A stretch of 64,000 bases of DNA, taken from the NCBI GenBank assembly GCA_027077805.1, contig JALWTS010000004.1, positions 35,552 through 99,551 on the forward strand, read 5' to 3'. Made by a program: the position numbers and the translations under genes. The number at the start of each line of letters is the position of its first letter. Within the stretch, counting starts at the first letter, position 1. Below the pieces are notes generated by a model. The model worked only from the letters and a program-made list of their open reading frames with translations, was not told where the DNA came from and searched no databases. The DNA is from Gammaproteobacteria bacterium (GTDB taxonomy: Bacteria; Pseudomonadota; Gammaproteobacteria; JABHGC01). This document shows, piece by piece, positions 59,122-64,000 of this stretch.

Positions 59122-62100
59122 ATGATGGCTAGTTGTATCGACATTGATAAGTTAGAAAAATTAATTCGAGCGTTTAACCGTAGTCAGTTAGAACAAGATA
59201 AGCAAAATGCTAAGGACTCAGAAGAAGAAAACACGGGTGAGGATAGCGCTGACAGTTTTGAGCAAGATGAGTCTGATACTAATGCCATTGAAGAAACGAG
59301 TTTCGTTGGTCAAGGAAATGATGAGAATGACGATGATCAGGGTAAGTCTTTAGATGAATTAACTCAACTTAGCGATGAGGATGATTCTGGGGGGGATGCT
59401 GAGGATGATGTCGATAGCGATGCTTTAGAGCGGGATGAGACTCATGAGGGTCAAGATGCGCAGAATCAAGATGATGTCGATAGTGATTGGGGGGGGGAAG
59501 GTAGTTCGATTGTTAATGATATTATTGCCATTCAAAACGAAAATGAAAATGCGGTAGAGGATGCTTTTCTTACCGTTGCTTCTCCAACTGTATTGGAAAA
59601 TAGTGGTGAGGTGATATTTACCATTGAACGCTCAGGCGATTTAGAACAAATTAGCACGGTTCGTATTAATACGGTTAATGGGACAGCCATACAAGGAACG
59701 GATTATACGGCAAAAACCCAAATGATTACCTTTTCCGAAGGTCAAGCGACTGCTAATATTACCCTGACTATTCTCGATGATAGTATTATTGAAAATACCG
59801 AATTTTTTACCCTTAATTTAAGCAATGTTTCAGGGGCAACGTTAAACAATGCGAGTGCTACCGCTACCATTATTGACAATGATGCACAATTATCAATTTT
59901 AGATACTACCGTATCAGAATCCGCAGGAACGGCTCTTTTTACCTTAACTCGCAGTGGTGATTTGAATCAACTATCCACCGTTGAATTAAACATTTTAGAT
60001 GGTACCGCATTGAATCACAGTGATTATTTTGCGACGAGTAAGCAAAATGTGGTGTTTAATGTTGGCGAAAGTGTTAAAACTATTACTGTCTCAATCATTG
60101 ATGATGCGGTTGTTGAGGATGCTGAAGATCTTTTAGGCTTATTAACTAATGCAACTGGGGCAACTTTGGCCGATAGCTTAGGCTTTGCTGTGATTTTAGA
60201 TGATGATGCTCAGATTGCTATATCCGATACTACCATTACAGAAGATTCTGGTTTAGCGGTGTTTACTTTAACCCGCAGTGGTAATGTCAATCAGATTTCA
60301 AGTGTGGAAGTGTCAACGGTTGATGGCACTGCTATTGCAGGTGATGATTATATTAGTGTTTCAAACCAATTGATTCGTTTTGATATTGGCGAAAGTGTTA
60401 AAACTATTACGATTAGTATTAGTGAGGATGACGTTGTTGAAGTCGATGAAAATTTTAATGTTATTTTAAGCAATGTGACAGGGGCCACTTTCAGTGATAA
60501 TAGTGGCAATGCCTTAATTTTAGGCAATGATGCCGAAATCGCAGTCAGTGATGCTACTGTGTTAGAATCGTCAGGATTCGCGGTATTTACTTTAACCCGC
60601 AGTGGTGATGTCAATCAGATTTCAAGTGTGGAAGTGTCAACGGTTGATGGCACTGCTACAGCAGGTCTTGATTATACATTACTCTTAAATCAGCCCATTA
60701 GCTTTACTATTGGAGAAAGTCATAAGACGATTACAGTGAGGATTGCCGATGAAAGCCTAATTGAAGTTGATGAAACTTTTAGTGTGAGTTTAAGCAATGC
60801 GATTGGTGCAACTTTGAGTGATAGTTTGGGTGATGGTTTGATTATCAATGATGATATTGGCACTGCGATTGCGGATGTTTCTGTATTAGAGAATGTGGGT
60901 CAAGCATTATTTACGGTTACTCACTCAGTTGATATGACTGGCATGAGTACGGTTGAATTTGCAACGGCGGATGGTACGGCCCTTGCGGGCATTGATTATA
61001 CTCATACGACTGGAACGATAACTTTTAATGCGGGTGAAGCCCGTCAAATTATTACGGTAACTATTCTTGATGAAACTCTAATTGAAACCGATGAAACCTT
61101 TACGATAAATTTATCGAATCCTATCAACACGACTTTAACGAATACCAGTGCGACTGCCACTATTTTGAATGATGATCTCGGGTTTGCTTTGTCTTCTTTA
61201 GATGGTAGCAACGGTTTTGTTGCGAATGGTGAGAAAGCCGACGACAATTCAGGACAATCGGTTAGCAATGCGGGGGATGTGAATGGGGATGGTTTTGAGG
61301 ATTTTATTATTGGGGCGCATAATGCGAGTCCTTATGGTTTTGGTGAGGGTAAGGCTTATTTAGTTTTGGGCAGTAGTCAGGTTGGTGTGGCTGGTCATAT
61401 GGAATTATCCGTATTAAATGGTGCGAATGGTTTTGTGTTGAATGGTGTGGATGCTAATGATGGGGCCGGTTTTTCAGTCAGTGAGGCGGGCGATGTCAAT
61501 GGCGATGGCTTTGCCGATATTATTATTGGTGCTCCTTATGCGGATCCAATGTCTCGTAGTGAAGGAAAGAGCTATGTTGTCTTTGGTGGGGCAAGTGTTG
61601 CTTCGAGTGGTGTGATGGCATTATCTAATTTAGATGGCACGAATGGTTTTATACTGAATGGCATTGCGACGGGTGGACAGGCCGGTCATTCCGTCAGCAG
61701 TGCCGGGGATGTGAATGGGGATGGACTTGATGATATTATTATTGGGGCGCCAAAAGCCGATGCCAATGGCACTTCTTCAGGTGAAAGCTATGTAATTTTA
61801 GGTGCGACTAATATTGGTTCTGGTGGCATTGTTCAATTATCGGATTTAAATGGCGGTAATGGTTTTGTGCTTAAAGGCATTGATTTAGGGGATGTGGCCG
61901 GTTCATCTGTGAGTGATGTCGGTGATTTAAATGGGGATGGTTTTAACGATTTTATTATTGGGGCGCCAAATTCTCAGTATATTGGTGAGGCTTATGTGAT
62001 TTTTGGTAGCAGTAATGTGGGTTCCTCGGGTGTGATTGAATTATCTAACCTAGATGGTCGCAATGGCTTTGTATTATCAGGTGTCAATTTTAATGATGCT

Positions 62101-64000
62101 TTAGGTGAATCGGTGAGCAGTGCGGGGGATATTAATGGGGATGGTTTTGAGGATGTAATTATTGGGGCAAAGTATGGTGATCCTAGGGGTACTAATTCAG
62201 GTGAAAGTTATATTGTTTTTGGTCATCCGACTATTGGTTCAAGTGGTTCTATTGCTTTATCAACCTTAAATGGTCGCAACGGATTTGTGTTAAATGGGGT
62301 GAAGGATGGGGATTATACGGGATATTCCGTCAGTGGTGCGGGGGATGTCAATGGGGATGGTTTTTCAGATGTGATTGTTAGTGCGTTTGTCGCTTCACCT
62401 AATAATGTTTCGCATGCTGGGGTCAGTTATGTCGTTTTTGGTCATCAAACCATTGGTTCAGGTGGTACATTTGAATTATCTAGTCTGGATAGTAGTAATA
62501 TTAATGGCTTAGTGTTGCAAGGGATTGATGAGAATGATCGCTCAGGTCGTTCCGTCAGCAGCGCGGGGGATGTCAATGGGGATGGATTAAGTGATCTACT
62601 GATTGGTGCTTCTCTTGCGGATTCAAATGCAAATAATGCGGGTGAAAGCTATGTGGTGTTTGGGGCAGATTTTACCTCCAGTATTACTCATCAAGGCGAT
62701 ATTAATGATAATACCTTAGTTGGCAATGTGGGTAGCAATGTAATGGTTGGCGATTTAGGTAATGATTTATTAATAGGTAATGGTGGAGCGGATGTTTTAT
62801 TAGGTGGGCAGGGTAATGATATCCTTGAAATTTCGGATACGAGTTTTTTCAAAATAGTGGGTGGCAAAGGGGTGGATACTTTAACACTGAATAGCGCAGG
62901 ATTAAGTTTGGATTTGACCAATACCCCGGATCATTTTGTTACTGAAATAGAAGTGATTGATATCACTGGCTTAGGCGATAATTCGCTCATTTTAGATAAA
63001 TTAGAAGTATTAAATATGTCAAATACCAGTAATCGTGTGACTGTGTTAGGCGATAGTGGTGATAGTTTCACTGTGAATGGAGCGGAGGCTTGGTTGCTGT
63101 CAGGAAATAGTGGTGGTTTTAATACATTTCGTTTGGGGCAAGCTCAGTTGGTTGTCGATGCGAATATTAATACGGATATTACCGTCGGCATTGAGTTATC
63201 GAGTTTAGATGGTCGCAATGGCTTTATTGTGAATGGGGTGAGTAGTCAGGATTATTCAGGATTTTCAGTCAGTCAGTTAGGTGATATAAATGGCGATGGC
63301 TTTAGTGATGTGATTATTGGGGCGAAGCAAGCCGATCCGCATGGGGATAACGAAGGAGCGAGTTATGTCATATTTGGTCGTGCGAATGTTGGCGAAAATG
63401 CGGTGATTGAATTATCGGGTCTGAATGGCAGTAATGGTTTTGTTTTGAATGGTATCCATGCCCAGGATTATTCTGGGGTGGCAGTCAGCAGCGCGGGGGA
63501 TATGAATGGGGATGGTTTCATTGATTTCGTCATTGGGGCAAAAGGTGCGGATACGAATGGCAATTTGTCCGGTGAAAGTTATGTGGTGTTTGGTGGTGCT
63601 ATTGGTACGGGAGGTGTGCTAGAACTCTCTAGCTTAAATGGTAGTAATGGTTTTGTCTTAACGGGGATTTATAATGGGGATTTATCCGGTTTTTCCGTCA
63701 GTGGTGCGGGGGATGTGAATGGCGATGGTTTTGCCGATTTAATCATTGGAGCGTATGGTGCCGATCCTCATGGTTTGTCAGCATCGGGTGAAAGTTATTT
63801 AGTCTTTGGAGGGACAAGCATTGGTTCCTTTGGGACATTGGACTTATCGAGTTTAAATGGCAGTAATGGTTTCGTCTTAAATGGTATTAATGAGGGGGAT
63901 TTGTCGGGTTTTTCTGTCAGTGGTGCGGGGGATGTGAATGGCGATGGTTTTGCCGATTTCATCATTGGGGCTTATGGTGCGGATCCTCACGGTTTTGTGT
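59122..64000 (+). CDS. giant secreted Calx-beta / FG-GAP / RTX protein (runs off the window)
   Basis: Open from ATG 59122 to the window end, at least 1626 codons, no stop. Residues 1-150 are very acidic, with no Sec signal peptide, in keeping with type I secretion by a C-terminal signal. Next come five Calx-beta domains (59569-61170; for example TVLENSGEVIFTIERSGDL with DYT and IIDND), then integrin-alpha-like FG-GAP repeats with the Ca2+ loop GDVNGDGFAD. Between the seventh and eighth FG-GAP unit is an RTX-type stretch (GDLGNDLLIGNGGADVLLGG) and a beta segment with IDITGLGDNSL. All three modules bind Ca2+. Probable adhesin, biofilm or gliding-sheath protein. No T1SS genes are in the window. 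Confidence 0.9.
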   Translation, partial: MMASCIDIDKLEKLIRAFNRSQLEQDKQNAKDSEEENTGEDSADSFEQDESDTNAIEETSFVGQGNDENDDDQGKSLDELTQLSDEDDSGGDAEDDVDSDALERDETHEGQDAQNQDDVDSDWGGEGSSIVNDIIAIQNENENAVEDAFLTVASPTVLENSGEVIFTIERSGDLEQISTVRINTVNGTAIQGTDYTAKTQMITFSEGQATANITLTILDDSIIENTEFFTLNLSNVSGATLNNASATATIIDNDAQLSILDTTVSESAGTALFTLTRSGDLNQLSTVELNILDGTALNHSDYFATSKQNVVFNVGESVKTITVSIIDDAVVEDAEDLLGLLTNATGATLADSLGFAVILDDDAQIAISDTTITEDSGLAVFTLTRSGNVNQISSVEVSTVDGTAIAGDDYISVSNQLIRFDIGESVKTITISISEDDVVEVDENFNVILSNVTGATFSDNSGNALILGNDAEIAVSDATVLESSGFAVFTLTRSGDVNQISSVEVSTVDGTATAGLDYTLLLNQPISFTIGESHKTITVRIADESLIEVDETFSVSLSNAIGATLSDSLGDGLIINDDIGTAIADVSVLENVGQALFTVTHSVDMTGMSTVEFATADGTALAGIDYTHTTGTITFNAGEARQIITVTILDETLIETDETFTINLSNPINTTLTNTSATATILNDDLGFALSSLDGSNGFVANGEKADDNSGQSVSNAGDVNGDGFEDFIIGAHNASPYGFGEGKAYLVLGSSQVGVAGHMELSVLNGANGFVLNGVDANDGAGFSVSEAGDVNGDGFADIIIGAPYADPMSRSEGKSYVVFGGASVASSGVMALSNLDGTNGFILNGIATGGQAGHSVSSAGDVNGDGLDDIIIGAPKADANGTSSGESYVILGATNIGSGGIVQLSDLNGGNGFVLKGIDLGDVAGSSVSDVGDLNGDGFNDFIIGAPNSQYIGEAYVIFGSSNVGSSGVIELSNLDGRNGFVLSGVNFNDALGESVSSAGDINGDGFEDVIIGAKYGDPRGTNSGESYIVFGHPTIGSSGSIALSTLNGRNGFVLNGVKDGDYTGYSVSGAGDVNGDGFSDVIVSAFVASPNNVSHAGVSYVVFGHQTIGSGGTFELSSLDSSNINGLVLQGIDENDRSGRSVSSAGDVNGDGLSDLLIGASLADSNANNAGESYVVFGADFTSSITHQGDINDNTLVGNVGSNVMVGDLGNDLLIGNGGADVLLGGQGNDILEISDTSFFKIVGGKGVDTLTLNSAGLSLDLTNTPDHFVTEIEVIDITGLGDNSLILDKLEVLNMSNTSNRVTVLGDSGDSFTVNGAEAWLLSGNSGGFNTFRLGQAQLVVDANINTDITVGIELSSLDGRNGFIVNGVSSQDYSGFSVSQLGDINGDGFSDVIIGAKQADPHGDNEGASYVIFGRANVGENAVIELSGLNGSNGFVLNGIHAQDYSGVAVSSAGDMNGDGFIDFVIGAKGADTNGNLSGESYVVFGGAIGTGGVLELSSLNGSNGFVLTGIYNGDLSGFSVSGAGDVNGDGFADLIIGAYGADPHGLSASGESYLVFGGTSIGSFGTLDLSSLNGSNGFVLNGINEGDLSGFSVSGAGDVNGDGFADFIIGAYGADPHGFV
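59569..61170 (+). repeat. five Calx-beta repeats, period 324 bp
   Basis: Within the giant gene the units recur at 108 codons. Each has an E-x-x-G-x-x-x-F-T-x-x-R/H-S start, a D-G-T-A turn and an N/D-D-D end. Units three and four share about 87 near-identical bases (60255-60342 and 60579-60666) including a run of about 50 identical bases, so that duplication is recent or homogenised. Confidence 0.9.
61190..64000 (+). repeat. FG-GAP (integrin-alpha-like) repeats, about 216-bp period
   Basis: Eleven units counted by eye, seven before and four after an RTX-like insertion (about 62680-63180). Each unit is about 72 codons with L-N-G-x-N-G-F-V-L-N-G, S-V-S-x-A-G-D-V-N-G-D-G, I-I-G-A and G-E-S-Y-V-V-F-G. 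The array is incomplete, cut by the window end. Confidence 0.9.

Noticed and set aside
60348..62921. Minus-strand open frames rich in Ser, Leu and Pro in the giant repeat gene
   Set aside because: They are reversed copies of the repeat codons; the plus frame is continuous and has clear Calx-beta and FG-GAP motifs.

Overview
This is an AT-rich, densely coded stretch of a gammaproteobacterial chromosome. Three conserved neighbourhoods support that placement: rpsF-rpsR-DUF2232-rplI-dnaB-alr, gmk-rpoZ-spoT-recG, and pyrG-kdsA. They come with a KDO pathway gene (Gram-negative LPS), ubiC-ubiA, and a DsrC/TusE-family protein. Codon and base composition together with the large accessory proteins would fit a filamentous sulfur oxidiser of the Beggiatoa/Thiotrichales type, but that is a guess from gene content and not a phylogenetic result.

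Layout. 1-6663: the end of a glycan or lipid-sugar region, with the tail of a small membrane transporter, two SAM methyltransferases, an AsnB-type amidotransferase, a GT2 glycosyltransferase and a GT39-like membrane glycosyltransferase. A 43-bp tandem duplication covers the asnB stop codon. 6699-14560: housekeeping genes rnr, rlmB, rpsF, rpsR, a DUF2232 membrane protein, rplI, dnaB and alr, with a good sigma70 promoter before rpsF. 14613-25836: a rhomboid protease and an MFS exporter, divergent from an 8.8-kb NRPS gene with domain order FAAL-ACP-C-A-T-C-A-T and no thioesterase; it should make an N-acylated dipeptide. 25947-34267: hemolysin III family, Sel1 protein, a DsrC-like protein missing one of its two redox cysteines, nagZ, hpt, a secreted prealbumin-like protein, crcB with DUF190, serS, a Bax-inhibitor-1 family protein and a KamA-type radical SAM enzyme.

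34395-46250: tRNA-Ser(UGA), a LuxR-type response regulator, two small conserved genes, pyrG and kdsA. Then comes a seven-gene minus-strand operon (44899 down to 38509): thermostable-hemolysin/GNAT-like protein, AMP-binding ligase, heme-oxygenase-like diiron protein, SDR, periplasmic TPR protein and a QseB/QseC-like two-component system. Its gene order is compact and suggests one pathway that makes or modifies an acyl compound and senses something at the envelope. This is my best candidate for an undescribed system. A cytochrome P460 gene and pyrE follow. 46322-57326: xth, priA, an FtsN-like SPOR protein, gmk, rpoZ, spoT, ridA, recG, ubiC and ubiA.

57301-64000: two convergent minus-strand genes that look like the two halves of one CsgG/LpoB-like TPR lipoprotein, each with its own export signal. 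Divergent from them is a giant secreted protein that runs off the window: an acidic N-terminus, five Calx-beta repeats, then FG-GAP (integrin-alpha-like) repeats interrupted by an RTX-type calcium-binding block. Apart from 34268-34646, which carries the tRNA and its promoter, no gap between genes exceeds about 300 bases.
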